Source: Steroidobacteraceae bacterium (GTDB lineage: Bacteria; Pseudomonadota; Gammaproteobacteria; Steroidobacterales; Steroidobacteraceae). Taken from it: a DNA stretch of 64,000 bases. Under the pieces are notes generated by a model that saw only the letters and a program-made list of their open reading frames with translations, had not been told where the DNA came from and did not search any database. The translations under genes were made by a program, and so were the position numbers. Location: positions 105,842-169,841 of the forward strand of contig JABAQN010000022.1 in assembly GCA_019187495.1 (NCBI GenBank). Direction: 5' to 3'. Below are positions 16,491 through 25,943 of the stretch, one piece after another; the first letter of the stretch is position 1; each line of letters starts with the position of its first letter.

Positions 16491-17659
16491 TGCAGCCGGT
16501 CCTCGATGTAAGCCAATACTTCGCGGCCCACGGTGGACCAACCGCCGACTTCAAGCCGTGCCGAGATCATCCGGTGATCCCAGTCGCGCCCGAGCGCGAG
16601 CTCGATCGCGCGAGCCATCGCTTCGTCGTCACCCACGGGCACGAGCGTCCCATTCTCGCCGTCCTTGATGAAATGCGGATTGTCGCCGACCGGTGTCGTG
16701 ACGACCGGCGTGCCGGTCGCCAGGGACTCGAGGATGGCATTGCAGCAGCCCTCCCTGCGGGTACCAAGGGCAAAGACATCGGCGGCCCGCAGCCAGTCAG
16801 CCACCCTGACCGGCTCGACCGCACCAACAAACTGAACGTGTCTCTCGACTCCGAGATCCACGGCGAGGCGGCGCAGCGTCGTCGGGTACTCTGGCTCGTA
16901 GTCTGCGCCGCCGATGATCGCGAGGCGCACGGGCCGACCACGCCTTCGCAATCTGCCGATCGCACGCAGCACGACGTCGTGCCGCTTGAGCGACACGAGA
17001 TGGCCCACGCTCACGACGAGTTCACCGTCCGTTGACATCGACAGCGCCTGGCGGGCGGACATCTTGTCCCCAGGCCGGAAAATCTCCCGATCCACCGCGT
17101 TTGGAATCACGACGATGCGCTCTGCAGGCACGCCGTGATCCAGCATCTTGTCGCGCAGCGAATGACTCACGCTGATGCATCCATTCGCGGCTATGAGCGC
17201 TTCGGTGATCTGTTTGCCGATCCCGGGCATCTCCATGCGTTCGGCTTCGAAGCCCCGTATCGTGACGAACACCGGCAGACCGAGGCGCCGCGCCGCGCGC
17301 ACGCAACCCACACCATCAGGATAGCCAAAGTGCGCATCGACGACATCGATCGGTTTCTGGCGATGCCACATACGCAGGCGCGGCAGAATGGCACGCTCGA
17401 GCCAACGGGCATCGAGTGGTTTCAGCAAGCCTGGCAAGTACCACATCGCCGCATGATGAATCGTCCGGCCGTGAATCTCGCGAGTCGGCGACCGCGCCCA
17501 ATCCGGCAGGCGCCGAAGCGGTGGCAGGCATGGAACGGGCTGCAGGATCCGAATGTCGGATGTCTCGGCCATCGCCGCCAAACGGCGCAGGACGAATACG
17601 CCGGCGCCCGGGGCCGTCGGGATAGGCAAGGTACGGCACACGCTCGCAACTCTCAGCAT
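16487..17659 (-). CDS. GT4 glycosyltransferase
   Basis: A 390-residue GT-B fold enzyme with LRVASVCRTLPIPTAPGAGVFV at the N-terminus, VDAHFGYPDGVGCVRAAR and TIRGFEAE before the hinge, then PNAVDREIFRP, VSVGHLVSLKRHDVVLRAI and IIGGADYEPEYP, and the EX7E region EGCCNAILESLATGTPVVTT. The ATG at 17659 is chosen because it lies 7 nt into the upstream amidotransferase stop region, leaving the N-terminal beta-strand at the usual distance. It probably adds one sugar of the repeat unit. It forms an operon with the amidotransferase upstream and the second GT4 and deacetylase downstream. Confidence 0.85.
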   Translation of the reverse strand: MLRVASVCRTLPIPTAPGAGVFVLRRLAAMAETSDIRILQPVPCLPPLRRLPDWARSPTREIHGRTIHHAAMWYLPGLLKPLDARWLERAILPRLRMWHRQKPIDVVDAHFGYPDGVGCVRAARRLGLPVFVTIRGFEAERMEMPGIGKQITEALIAANGCISVSHSLRDKMLDHGVPAERIVVIPNAVDREIFRPGDKMSARQALSMSTDGELVVSVGHLVSLKRHDVVLRAIGRLRRRGRPVRLAIIGGADYEPEYPTTLRRLAVDLGVERHVQFVGAVEPVRVADWLRAADVFALGTRREGCCNAILESLATGTPVVTTPVGDNPHFIKDGENGTLVPVGDDEAMARAIELALGRDWDHRMISARLEVGGWSTVGREVLAYIEDRLQ

Positions 17660-19554
17660 GCCCCGGCCCCATGCCTGCGCAGGAACGTCTCGAACATCAT
17701 CAATGTCCACAGCGGAGCGCTGTAATCGCGGCGCCCGCTTTCGTGCGCGGTCACGATCTCCTCGAGCACGCGGCTTTCGAAGAGCCCTGTCGCCGCGAGC
17801 GCTTCACCGAGCACGGCATTTCGCACCCGCTCGCGCAGCGGCCCACGGAACCAGCGGTTGAGCGGCACCGCGAAGCCCATCTTGGGGCGATACAGTACGT
17901 CGTGCGGCAACCAGGGCTCCATGCCCTTCTTGAGCAGGTATTTCGCCTCGCCGCGGCGAATCTTGCTGCTTGACGGCAGCGTCGCGAGCCACTCGACGAG
18001 CGGATGATCCATGAGCGGCTCGCGCACCTCGAGCGAATGCGCCATGCTGGCACGATCGACCTTCGTGTTGATATCACCCACCAGGTAAGTCTTCAGGTCG
18101 AGATACTGGATCAGCGCGAGTGGGTCGTCGGTGCCGGCGCGCGCTGCATGGCGGGCAAACAGATCATCGACGCGATAGCCGCCGAGCGAGGCTTGCAGTT
18201 GCGTCGAGAACAACCGTGCACGCATCGGTGCGCGAATGATGGAGACACTCTGCAGGTAGGCTTCGACCGAGGTACGCGCGAGCGACTCGAACGTCGTCTT
18301 GGCGCGAAATATCCGCGGCGCCCAGTCGGCCTTCGGATATACGCGCCCGAGTAGCCCGAAGACCGGCCTGCGAAAGCCGAGCGGCAGCACCGAGCGCATC
18401 TTCTCTTCCATCAGATGCAGCTGATAGCGTCGATATCCCCCGAAGTTCTCGTCGCCTCCGTCGCCCGACAGCGCGACGGTCACATGCTTGCGCGCAAGCT
18501 GGCACACGCGGTAGGTCGGAATCGCGGAGCTGTCGGCATAGGGTTCGTCGTAGGTTACCGCGAGCGTGTCAATCAGGTCGAAGTCATCGCTCGCCACCCG
18601 GTCGACGAAATGGCGTGTCCGGTAGCGGTCGGCGACCATCTGCGCGAAACGAGTTTCGTCAAACGCCGGGTCGTCGAAGGAAATCGAACAGGTATTGACC
18701 GGCGCGTCGCTGATGCGCGCCATCACCGAGACAACCGCGCTCGAGTCGACGCCACCGGAGAGGAACGCGCCGAGCGGCACTTCCGAAATCATGCGCAGGC
18801 GGATCGACTCATGCAGGCGTCGATCGAGCTCGGCCTTCGCGTCCTCGAAGCCGATGGGGTTGTCGAGTGTGAAGCGAACGTCCCAGTATTCGCGGGGTTC
18901 AGGCACTGCTTCGCCGCGCCGTAGCGTGAGCGCATGGGCCGGTGGGAGCTTGCGAACGCTTGTGTAGATGGTGCGCGGTTCGGCCGCGTAGCCGACGGCG
19001 AAATAATCCTCGACCGCGCAGGGGTCGATAGTACGGATCACACCGGGGTGCAGCAGGACTGCTTTAAGCTCGGAGCCGAATACGCACTGGCCGTCGGGAA
19101 GCAACGCGTAAAATAGCGGCTTTACGCCGAGCCGGTCGCGGGCGAGAAAGAGAGTCTCCTTGCTACGGTCCCACAGCGCGAATGCGAACATGCCTCGGAA
19201 GCGCTCGACGCAGGCTTCACCCCATGCTTCCCACGCGTGCACGATCACTTCGGTGTCGCTCTTGGTGTGAAACACGTGCCCGAGCGCCTGCAGTTCGGGG
19301 ATCAGCGACTGGTAGTTGTAGATCTCGCCGTTGTAGACGACGACGACCGAGCCGTCCTCGTTGTAGAGCGGCTGCTGGCCCGTGGCGATGTCGATGATCG
19401 ACAGGCGCCGGTGGCCGAGCGCGACGCCCGGCTCGAAATGCTCGCCTTCGCCGTCCGGGCCGCGATGCGCGATCGAATTGTTCATGCGTTTGAGCAACGC
19501 GCGATCGGGTTCGCGGCGGCCCCGCAGGTCGACAAATCCCGTAAGTCCACACAT
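17653..19554 (-). CDS. XrtA-associated amidotransferase (asparagine-synthase-like, TIGR03108-type)
   Basis: A 633-residue glutamine-dependent amidotransferase. The N-terminus is Met-Cys-Gly-Leu-Thr-Gly-Phe with the nucleophilic Cys2 in place; RRLSIIDIATGQQPL and VYNGEIYNYQ define the glutaminase. The synthase half has FLSGGVDSSAVVS, SGDGGDENFGGYRRY and a GFAVPLNRWFRG motif near the end. Asparagine-synthase relatives in exosortase A loci are thought to amidate a sugar carboxylate of the polysaccharide, which fits with the nucleotide-sugar dehydrogenase nearby. It overlaps the GT4 gene at 16487 by 7 nt. The pseudogene immediately upstream ends 5 nt before its ATG. Confidence 0.88.
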   Translation of the reverse strand: MCGLTGFVDLRGRREPDRALLKRMNNSIAHRGPDGEGEHFEPGVALGHRRLSIIDIATGQQPLYNEDGSVVVVYNGEIYNYQSLIPELQALGHVFHTKSDTEVIVHAWEAWGEACVERFRGMFAFALWDRSKETLFLARDRLGVKPLFYALLPDGQCVFGSELKAVLLHPGVIRTIDPCAVEDYFAVGYAAEPRTIYTSVRKLPPAHALTLRRGEAVPEPREYWDVRFTLDNPIGFEDAKAELDRRLHESIRLRMISEVPLGAFLSGGVDSSAVVSVMARISDAPVNTCSISFDDPAFDETRFAQMVADRYRTRHFVDRVASDDFDLIDTLAVTYDEPYADSSAIPTYRVCQLARKHVTVALSGDGGDENFGGYRRYQLHLMEEKMRSVLPLGFRRPVFGLLGRVYPKADWAPRIFRAKTTFESLARTSVEAYLQSVSIIRAPMRARLFSTQLQASLGGYRVDDLFARHAARAGTDDPLALIQYLDLKTYLVGDINTKVDRASMAHSLEVREPLMDHPLVEWLATLPSSSKIRRGEAKYLLKKGMEPWLPHDVLYRPKMGFAVPLNRWFRGPLRERVRNAVLGEALAATGLFESRVLEEIVTAHESGRRDYSAPLWTLMMFETFLRRHGAGAC

Positions 19555-19559
19555 GGCCG

Positions 19560-20428
19560 TCAGTTCCGCATCATGAGGTCATCGTAAAGGGCGGTGTAGC
19601 CCCGCACCATCGCACCCATCGAAAAGCTCGCGAGGCTGCGCTCGCGCGCGGCGGCGCCGTGCGCGACACGCGGCTGGTCGTCGTCCAGGTAGTGCAGGAT
19701 TGTCGCGCCGAGGCCATCGCCTCGAGGATCGTGTTCGAGATCCCCTCGTTCACCGACGGCAACACGAATATGTCAAAGCCGCGCAGCAGCGCCGGCGCAT
19801 CACTGCGGGCCCCGCCAAACCACACGAGTGGCGCAATGCCAAGCGCCTGGGCGCGCTCACGGAGAGCCCCCTCCTCAGGGCCGCCCCCCACGATCGCGAG
19901 CCGCAGACGACCCGAAATCGCGTCAGGGGCCCCTGCAAGCCCGGCGAAGGTTTCGAGCAGCGCCCCCTGGTTCTTGATGCGGTCGAAACGCCCGATCGTG
20001 CCGATCGCGACGGGGCGGTCCGCCTCACCGGTGGGCCACGGCCAGTCGGCCGGGATTAAGCGTTCCGCATCGACATCGTTGTAGATCTGCCGGATTCGCG
20101 CCGGGGCCGCGCCCACCCGCACCTCGAGCCATTGAGCGATATCCTTCGAGACCGCCACGTAGCGTCCGATCGCCGGCCGCAATCGCCGCAGCTGCCGCCA
20201 CACGCGGCCGTAGGCCCCTAGGTCCTTGCCCGGGCGCTTGTCGATCGACACCACTTCCACGTCATCGCGCTCGATCCGGTCGCGAAACGCGCTGAAGCCC
20301 GCGAGGCAGACGATCGCGTGGCGGTATGAGGCGCGCGGCATGCCGTTGATCAGGTTCACGAGGCCGTTCTCGAGGCCGCCGTAATCGAGCCGGTAGATGA
20401 CATGCGAGATGAGCGGGGCTGCGGCCAT
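19560..20428 (-). pseudogene. Decayed TIGR03088-type glycosyltransferase
   Basis: The family is recognisable from SHVIYRLDYGGLENGLVNLINGMPRASYRHAIVCL, IGTIGRFDRIKNQGALLETF and EGISNTILEAMAS. Two lesions are visible against the intact copy at 9807-10940. The first is an in-frame loss of about 53 residues between RRLRP and RYVAVS, removing VHSRN, the acceptor loop and HGEHGW. The second is a frameshifting loss of about 35 residues right after EAMAS, removing GLPVVAT-VGGNPELV. Past it, the ancestral tail can still be read in another frame (DYLDDDQ-like, then RERSLASFSMGAMVRGYTAL) to a TGA at 19560. Enzyme function is almost certainly lost. The gene lies between the dehydrogenase and amidotransferase, the usual place for the family in this locus. 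Confidence 0.85.
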
Positions 20429-20436
20429 GCGCCCTG

Positions 20437-21753
20437 TTACCAGCAGATGCCGTGGTAGCGGCTGCCGGCCGGACCGCGCGCGGCGACACCCACGACGTCG
20501 ACCACCAAGTGCTTCGCCTGCAGCCCGGCGGCGAGCACCGCCTCGACGTCCTTGCCACCGAGCCCGACCAGGATGGTGTCGCCGTGGCGCACGACCTCCT
20601 CGCAGGAGCCGACCATCAGCTTTCCGATGTGCGGGATGCTCTGCTCGATGAAGCGCTTGTTCGCGCCGATCAGGCGCGAGAGATTCACCTCGGGATCGAA
20701 AATGCGCAGGTCGTAACCCTTGCCGATCAGCCGCTCGGCGACCGACACCAGCGGACTTTCGCGCAGGTCGTCGGTGCCTTTCTTGAAGCTGAGGCCGATC
20801 ATGCCGACGCGCCGGGTCTCGCCCTGCATCACCGCATCGATCGCCGCGTCGATGTGCGCGCGGTTGCTGCCGAGCACGCCGCCGAGCATCGGCGTCACGA
20901 CATCGCGCGTCTTGCCCATGTAGGTGAGCGCGCGCAGGTCCTTCGGCAGGCACGAGCCGCCAAAGGCGAAGCCCGGCCGCAGGTACGCGGGCGAGATGTT
21001 GAGGTGCGTGTCCTTGCAGATGAGCGCCATCACCTCGCGCGCATCCACGTTCACCGCCCGCGCGAGCCGGCCGATCTCGTTCGCGAAAGTGATCTTGACC
21101 GCGTGGAAGGCATTCGCGGCGTACTTCTGCATCTCGGCGACGCCGACCGAGGTCACGACGAACTCGCACGGCAGGTGGCCGAAGACCGCGCGGAGGACTT
21201 CCGCGGCCCGGGTCGAGCGCGTGCCGACGATGGTGATCGGCGGGCGGTCGTAGTCCTTGATCGAGGTGCCTTCGCGCAGGAACTCCGGCTGGAACGCGAG
21301 CCCGAAATCCCGGTCGGCCACCTTGCCGCTCGCTTTCTCGAGCGTCGGGCGCACGAGCTCATCGAGCGTGCCCGGCTGCACGGTCGAGCGCAGCACGACC
21401 GTATGGAAAGCCTGCTTTTTCGCGAGCGCCGCGCCGATCGACTCCATCACGCGGCGGATGTAGCTCATGTCCTGGCTGCCGTTCGGGCCCGACGGCGTGC
21501 CGACGCAGACGAAGGACAACTCGGTGTCGCGGATCGCGGCGGCGACATCGTTCGTGACCTGTACGCGGCCCGAGGCGACCACCTCGCGCGTGAGATCCTG
21601 GATGCCCTCCTCTACGATCGGCGAGCGGCCGCTGCGGATCATGTCGAGCTTGTGCGGATCGACATCGACGCCCGTCACCTCGTGGCCGTCCCTCGCGAGG
21701 CAGGCCATCGAGACCGCGCCGACATAGCCGAGACCGAAAATGCTGATCTTCAT
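20437..21753 (-). CDS. GDP-mannose/UDP-glucose 6-dehydrogenase family (AlgD-like)
   Basis: A 438-residue NAD-dependent nucleotide-sugar dehydrogenase that oxidises the 6-hydroxyl to a carboxylate. Rossmann motif GLGYVGAVSMACLA at the N-terminus; FAFGGSCLPKDLRAL contains the catalytic Cys; KYAANAFHAVKITFANEI is the central helical region. The C-terminal RYHGICW resembles the end of GDP-mannose dehydrogenases, so GDP-mannose is the better guess, though UDP-glucose cannot be excluded. It should supply a uronic acid for the polymer, whose carboxylate could be amidated by the neighbouring amidotransferases. It overlaps the TIGR03087-type glycosyltransferase stop by 4 nt. Confidence 0.85.
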   Translation of the reverse strand: MKISIFGLGYVGAVSMACLARDGHEVTGVDVDPHKLDMIRSGRSPIVEEGIQDLTREVVASGRVQVTNDVAAAIRDTELSFVCVGTPSGPNGSQDMSYIRRVMESIGAALAKKQAFHTVVLRSTVQPGTLDELVRPTLEKASGKVADRDFGLAFQPEFLREGTSIKDYDRPPITIVGTRSTRAAEVLRAVFGHLPCEFVVTSVGVAEMQKYAANAFHAVKITFANEIGRLARAVNVDAREVMALICKDTHLNISPAYLRPGFAFGGSCLPKDLRALTYMGKTRDVVTPMLGGVLGSNRAHIDAAIDAVMQGETRRVGMIGLSFKKGTDDLRESPLVSVAERLIGKGYDLRIFDPEVNLSRLIGANKRFIEQSIPHIGKLMVGSCEEVVRHGDTILVGLGGKDVEAVLAAGLQAKHLVVDVVGVAARGPAGSRYHGICW

Positions 21754-22946
21754 TTCTGTGCTTTCTCCACGATGCCGTCGAGGCGGCGCATCGACGCCGC
21801 CCAGCTGTGATGACTCAATACCCGTTCACGCCCCGCGGCGGACAGCCTCTGCCGCACCGCCGGATCCCCGAGGAGGCCGTCGATCGCCGCGACCCACTCG
21901 GCCAGTTCCGCCGCCACGCGCAGGTGCTCGCCCGCGACGGCATCGACGCCACCCGACGCCTCCGGGCTGCACACGACCGGCACGCCCATCGCCATCGATT
22001 CGAGGATCTTGTTCTGCGTGCCGCGCGCGATCGAGAGCGGCGCGACGGTGAGCGCCGCGCGACGCACATGCGGGCGCACGTCGGGCACCGAACCCGCGAC
22101 CGTGACACCGGGCAGATCGCCGAGCGCCCGGATGTGCGCCGGCGGATCGGCGCCGACGATCGCGAAGCGCACGCCGGGCCGCTTCGCACGCAGCAGCGGC
22201 AGCACGTCACGACAGAATCCGATCACGCCCTGCTGGTTCGGGTAGTAGTCCATGCGGCCGACGAAGGCGATGAGCTGCGGATCGTATGGCGCACCACCGC
22301 TTGTCGCATCCGGCGCAAAGAACTCCGCGTCGACGCCGTTCGGGAACCAGTCCGACGGCCTCGTGACACCCAGCGTGCGCAGCGATTCGAGCTCGGCGCG
22401 TGTCGTGCAGGTGCAGAGGTCGAAGTGCTCCGCGATGAGCCGCTCGCGTCGTTCGAGCTTGACTGCCTCGAGCCAGTAGCCCGCCGACAGCGGGAATGCC
22501 CGGTGCTGCGAGTACTCGCGCCACTTCTGCGAATCCATGTCGCCGTAGTCGATGATCTTGAGCGGCGCGGCGAGCCGCTCCACGTAGGGCGCCACCGAGG
22601 AGCAATGCACGAACACGAGGTCGAACGGCGTCGCGGCCGCGGCCGTCGCGATGCGCCGCGCGAGCCGGCGCGACCAGAAATAGCCGAAGCTCGAGGGCGC
22701 GCTCGACGGCAGCCGCGCGATCATCTGCGTCAGCGCCGCCCGCCCCGGGATCACCTCGACGAGCATCTGCGCGCAATGCTGCGCGAGGCCCTGCGCCTCG
22801 TCGCGCTCGGCGGCGCTGCGCGCGAGCGAAGCGACCGTCACCCGATGCCCCTGATCGTGCAGGTGGCGGATGATATTGAACGGACGAATCTTGCCGCCGC
22901 GCTTCGGCGGGAACGGCACGCGATGGCAGACGAACAGCACGTTCAT
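21750..22946 (-). CDS. XrtA-associated glycosyltransferase, TIGR03087-type
   Basis: A 398-residue GT4 enzyme. It opens NVLFVCHRVPFPPKRGGKIRPF with RHLHDQGHRVTVASL, contains DYGDMDSQKWREYS and CTCTTRAELESL, and ends with FPNGVDAEFF, FVGRMDYYPNQQGV, IVGADPPAHI and PLSIARGTQNKILESMAMGVPVVCSP. The first ATG giving this N-terminus is at 22946, overlapping the amidotransferase stop (4 nt). This is one of the conserved glycosyltransferases of exosortase A loci, expected to act in the cytoplasm on the lipid-linked repeat unit. Its own stop overlaps the dehydrogenase start by 4 nt. Confidence 0.9.
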   Translation of the reverse strand: MNVLFVCHRVPFPPKRGGKIRPFNIIRHLHDQGHRVTVASLARSAAERDEAQGLAQHCAQMLVEVIPGRAALTQMIARLPSSAPSSFGYFWSRRLARRIATAAAATPFDLVFVHCSSVAPYVERLAAPLKIIDYGDMDSQKWREYSQHRAFPLSAGYWLEAVKLERRERLIAEHFDLCTCTTRAELESLRTLGVTRPSDWFPNGVDAEFFAPDATSGGAPYDPQLIAFVGRMDYYPNQQGVIGFCRDVLPLLRAKRPGVRFAIVGADPPAHIRALGDLPGVTVAGSVPDVRPHVRRAALTVAPLSIARGTQNKILESMAMGVPVVCSPEASGGVDAVAGEHLRVAAELAEWVAAIDGLLGDPAVRQRLSAAGRERVLSHHSWAASMRRLDGIVEKAQK

Positions 22947-24877
22947 GCCGCGAGCCGCGCTTTCAGGTCGTCGGTCACCGCCCCGACGCTCGCACCGTCG
23001 AGATAGAGCCGTGCCCAGATCTCCAGATTGACGAGCGCGAGCAGGTGATCGGTACGGTCGGCGCGCTGCGCCTCGTGCTCGGCGATGGTGCGCGACACGG
23101 CATCGGGATCGAGCAGGCCGCGGCGGCGGATCGTCTCGGGTGAGAGCAGGTCCGCCACCAGGGGCGCGAGTTCCTGCCTGAACCAGGCGCCGATCGGCGC
23201 GCCGAAGCCGCGCTTCTCGCGCTTCAGGATGCTCGCGGGCAGCACGCCCTCGAGGGCGCGCTTCATCACGCGCTTCAGGTCGCCGCCACCCACCTTGAGG
23301 TGCGCCGGCATCTGCGCGGCGAGCGCCGTCAGGCGCTGGTCGAGGAGCGGCACCCGGCATTCGAGCGACACGGCCATGCTCATCTTGTCGGTGAGCATCA
23401 GCAGATCCTCGGGCATCTGGGTCGCGAGGTCGACATCCATCAGCCGGCGCAGCGGATCGGTGGCGTCGCTCGCCGCAAACGCACGCGCAATGCAATCGTC
23501 GAAATCGCCCTCCCGGCCCCTGAGCAGGGCCGCACGCTCCTCGACACCAAAGACCTCCATGTAGCGCCGGTAGCGGTCCTCGAAGGGCAGCGCATCGGCG
23601 AGCACGAAGGCTTTCGCGAGCCGCAGTTCATTCAGGATTCTGTGATGACGGTCGCTCGGCAGGCGCCGTGCGATCGGATCGATCAACCCGCGGCGCACGA
23701 ACCGTGGAACACGCTGGTAGGTGCGGCGGTAATGCTCGTCGAGGTAGCGCCGGTAGCCGCCGAAGAGTTCATCACCCCCGACACCCGAGAGGATCACAGT
23801 GACATCCTCGCGCGCGAACTTCGACACGAGGTAGGTCGTGATGAACGCCGCATCGGCCACGGGTTCGTCCATATACCACAGGAGCTGCGGCAGGAGCGCG
23901 GCGACATCCGGCTGCACGAGGATTTCGCGATGCGCCGTGCCGAAGGCCTGCGCCACGGTGCGCGCATGCGGCAACTCGTTGTAGAGCGCCGCGCCCGAGG
24001 AGCCGGCGAAACCGATCGAGTAGGTGCGCACGGGCCGGTCGGTGTGGCGCGCCATGAAGGCGACCACGCTGCTCGAATCGATCCCGCCGGAGAGGAACGC
24101 GCCGATCGGCACGTCGCTCACCATCTGCTCGCGCACCGCGCGCTCCATCTCGCTGCGCAGGGCGTCGATCCACGACTGTTCGCTGCGCTGGCGGTCGACC
24201 GGCGGGTGCGGCGGCGCATAGGCGCGCGCCTCGACCCGCCCCGCCTCGGCCACGAGCAGGTGCCCCGGCGGGAGCTTGCGCATGCCGGCGAACATCGCAT
24301 TCGGCGCGCAGACGTAACCGACCGAGAGGTACTGCGCGAGCGCGACCGGGTCGATGCGCGCCTCGATGCCCGGCACGCGCAGCAGCGCCTTCGCTTCGGA
24401 AGCGAACGCGAATTGTCCTGCGCTCTCGTGGTAGTACAGCGGCTTGATGCCGAGCGGATCGCGCGCGATGAGCAGGCGCTCGCGGCGCCGGTCCCAGACC
24501 GCGAGCCCGAACATGCCTTCGAGGCGGCCAAGGAAGGCGTCGCCGTATTCCTCATAGCCGTGCACGATCACTTCGGTGTCGCTGCGCGTCGCGAACCGGT
24601 GCCCTTTCGCCTCGAGATCGCGCCTGAGCACCTGGAAGTTGTAGATCTCGCCATTGCAGACGACGACGACATTGCCGTCCTCGCCCGCGATCGGCTGGTG
24701 TCCGCCCGCCACGTCGATGATCGAGAGCCTCCGCATCCCGAGCAGCATGGGGCCCTCGGCAAACGTGCCCGAGTCATCCGGGCCGCGGTGCAGGATCGCC
24801 TCCCCCATGCGCTGCAACAGGTCCGGCGCATGGCGCGCAGGGCCGGAAAGGCTGAGAACTCCGTAGATGCCGCACAT
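22943..24877 (-). CDS. Glutamine-dependent asparagine-synthase-like amidotransferase, XrtA locus
   Basis: A 644-residue amidotransferase. The start at the MCGIYG Met places the catalytic Cys at residue 2; an in-frame upstream ATG at 24931 would mask it, so I reject that start. RRLSIIDVAGGHQPI and CNGEIYNFQ mark the glutaminase; FLSGGIDSSSVVAF, SGVGGDELFGGYRRYL and KREKRGFGAPIGAWF mark the synthetase. It is the second complete amidotransferase in the locus, with diverged sequence from the one at 17653, hence probably a different acceptor. Amidation of a uronic acid in the polymer is the likely role, inferred from context. Overlaps the downstream glycosyltransferase by 4 nt. Confidence 0.88.
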   Translation of the reverse strand: MCGIYGVLSLSGPARHAPDLLQRMGEAILHRGPDDSGTFAEGPMLLGMRRLSIIDVAGGHQPIAGEDGNVVVVCNGEIYNFQVLRRDLEAKGHRFATRSDTEVIVHGYEEYGDAFLGRLEGMFGLAVWDRRRERLLIARDPLGIKPLYYHESAGQFAFASEAKALLRVPGIEARIDPVALAQYLSVGYVCAPNAMFAGMRKLPPGHLLVAEAGRVEARAYAPPHPPVDRQRSEQSWIDALRSEMERAVREQMVSDVPIGAFLSGGIDSSSVVAFMARHTDRPVRTYSIGFAGSSGAALYNELPHARTVAQAFGTAHREILVQPDVAALLPQLLWYMDEPVADAAFITTYLVSKFAREDVTVILSGVGGDELFGGYRRYLDEHYRRTYQRVPRFVRRGLIDPIARRLPSDRHHRILNELRLAKAFVLADALPFEDRYRRYMEVFGVEERAALLRGREGDFDDCIARAFAASDATDPLRRLMDVDLATQMPEDLLMLTDKMSMAVSLECRVPLLDQRLTALAAQMPAHLKVGGGDLKRVMKRALEGVLPASILKREKRGFGAPIGAWFRQELAPLVADLLSPETIRRRGLLDPDAVSRTIAEHEAQRADRTDHLLALVNLEIWARLYLDGASVGAVTDDLKARLAA

Positions 24878-24881
24878 CGCC

Positions 24882-25943
24882 CTAGCCCAGGTACTTCGCG
24901 AGTGGCGGGCCGATCCGTTGGGTGAGCGCAAGCGGGAGACTGCGCCAAAGGCGGATCATCGCCTCGTACTTCGGATTGGTCGGGCTCAGGTTCGGCATCT
25001 CGCGCCGCTTCACGAGGAAGTACTCGTAGAAGAGCGGCTCGGGCTCGAAGCCCCAGTAGGTCTTGAAATCGTAGGAGCCCGTGCCGCGCTTGCTGCGGCC
25101 GTAATCGAACAGGCGTCGCCCGCCCTCGCGCGCGCGCTCCATCACGCTCCAGTACATGAAGTCGTTGCCCGAGACGCTGCGCGCGGCGAGCGTGCCGCCG
25201 CCGTAGTACGGCAGCACTTCGTCGCGGAAGTAAAAGCTCAGCACGCTCGCGACCGGCGTGCTTTCGTGCATGACGGTCAGGATCTCGCAGTCGCGGCCGA
25301 AGACTTCCTGCAGGATCGCGAGATAGCGCTTGCCGAACACCGGCGTACCGAGGTTGCGCAGACTCTCCGAGTACATCGCATAGTGGCGATCGGGTGACGC
25401 GTCGATCTCGGCGGTGAGCCCCTTCTGGATCCCCTTGCGCACCATCGCGCGCTGCTTGCGCGGGATCGCGAGCAGGTTGGCCTCGCTCTCGGGCGCGATC
25501 GCCTTGCGGAAGGTGACGTAGAGGTCCTTGACCGGCCAGCCCTCGTGCCGGCGGCGGCGATTGCGCATCTCGAGATAGTCGACCCCGAGTTCGCGCGCGA
25601 GCGCGCAGGCGCGCGCTTCGAGCGCTGCCTTCGCCGCCTCATCGGCGGCAACGATGCCGCCGTACACGCAGAACGGCGTCGACACGAGCGAATGACCAAA
25701 AAGAAGGCTCTTCACCTCGGCCAGCGGCAGCACGCCGCGCACTTCGCCGGCCGCACGTGCGACCAGGTAATGCGTGCGATGGCCGAACGCGCGCTCGAGC
25801 ACGTCGCGCCAGCCGGCGAGATGGAAGAACGTGCCCTCCGGGTGGGCGCGGACGAAGGCATCCCACGCGCCGTCGAGGTCGCGCGTCAGCGGCAGTACCT
25901 CGGGTTCGTGCGCACGGGATGGGGCCCCCGTGCTAGGCGACAC
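24882..25943 (-). CDS. FemAB-family XrtA/PEP-CTERM-associated protein
   Basis: A 353-residue acyl/aminoacyl-transferase-like protein of the FemAB (two GNAT domains) family. Landmarks: HPEGTFFHLAGWRDVLERAFGH, VSTPFCVYGGIVA, LEMRNRRRRHE, the AIPRKQRAMVRKGIQKGL basic helix and FDYGRSKRGTGSYDFKTYWGFEPEPL near the end. No ATG lies close to the conserved beginning; I use a GTG at 25943, which overlaps the deacetylase stop by 11 nt, as expected in this coupled operon. FemAB proteins transfer an amino acid or acyl group onto glycan or peptidoglycan precursors; here probably an acyl decoration of the exopolysaccharide. The start is the uncertain part. Confidence 0.8.
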   Translation of the reverse strand: MSPSTGAPSRAHEPEVLPLTRDLDGAWDAFVRAHPEGTFFHLAGWRDVLERAFGHRTHYLVARAAGEVRGVLPLAEVKSLLFGHSLVSTPFCVYGGIVAADEAAKAALEARACALARELGVDYLEMRNRRRRHEGWPVKDLYVTFRKAIAPESEANLLAIPRKQRAMVRKGIQKGLTAEIDASPDRHYAMYSESLRNLGTPVFGKRYLAILQEVFGRDCEILTVMHESTPVASVLSFYFRDEVLPYYGGGTLAARSVSGNDFMYWSVMERAREGGRRLFDYGRSKRGTGSYDFKTYWGFEPEPLFYEYFLVKRREMPNLSPTNPKYEAMIRLWRSLPLALTQRIGPPLAKYLG

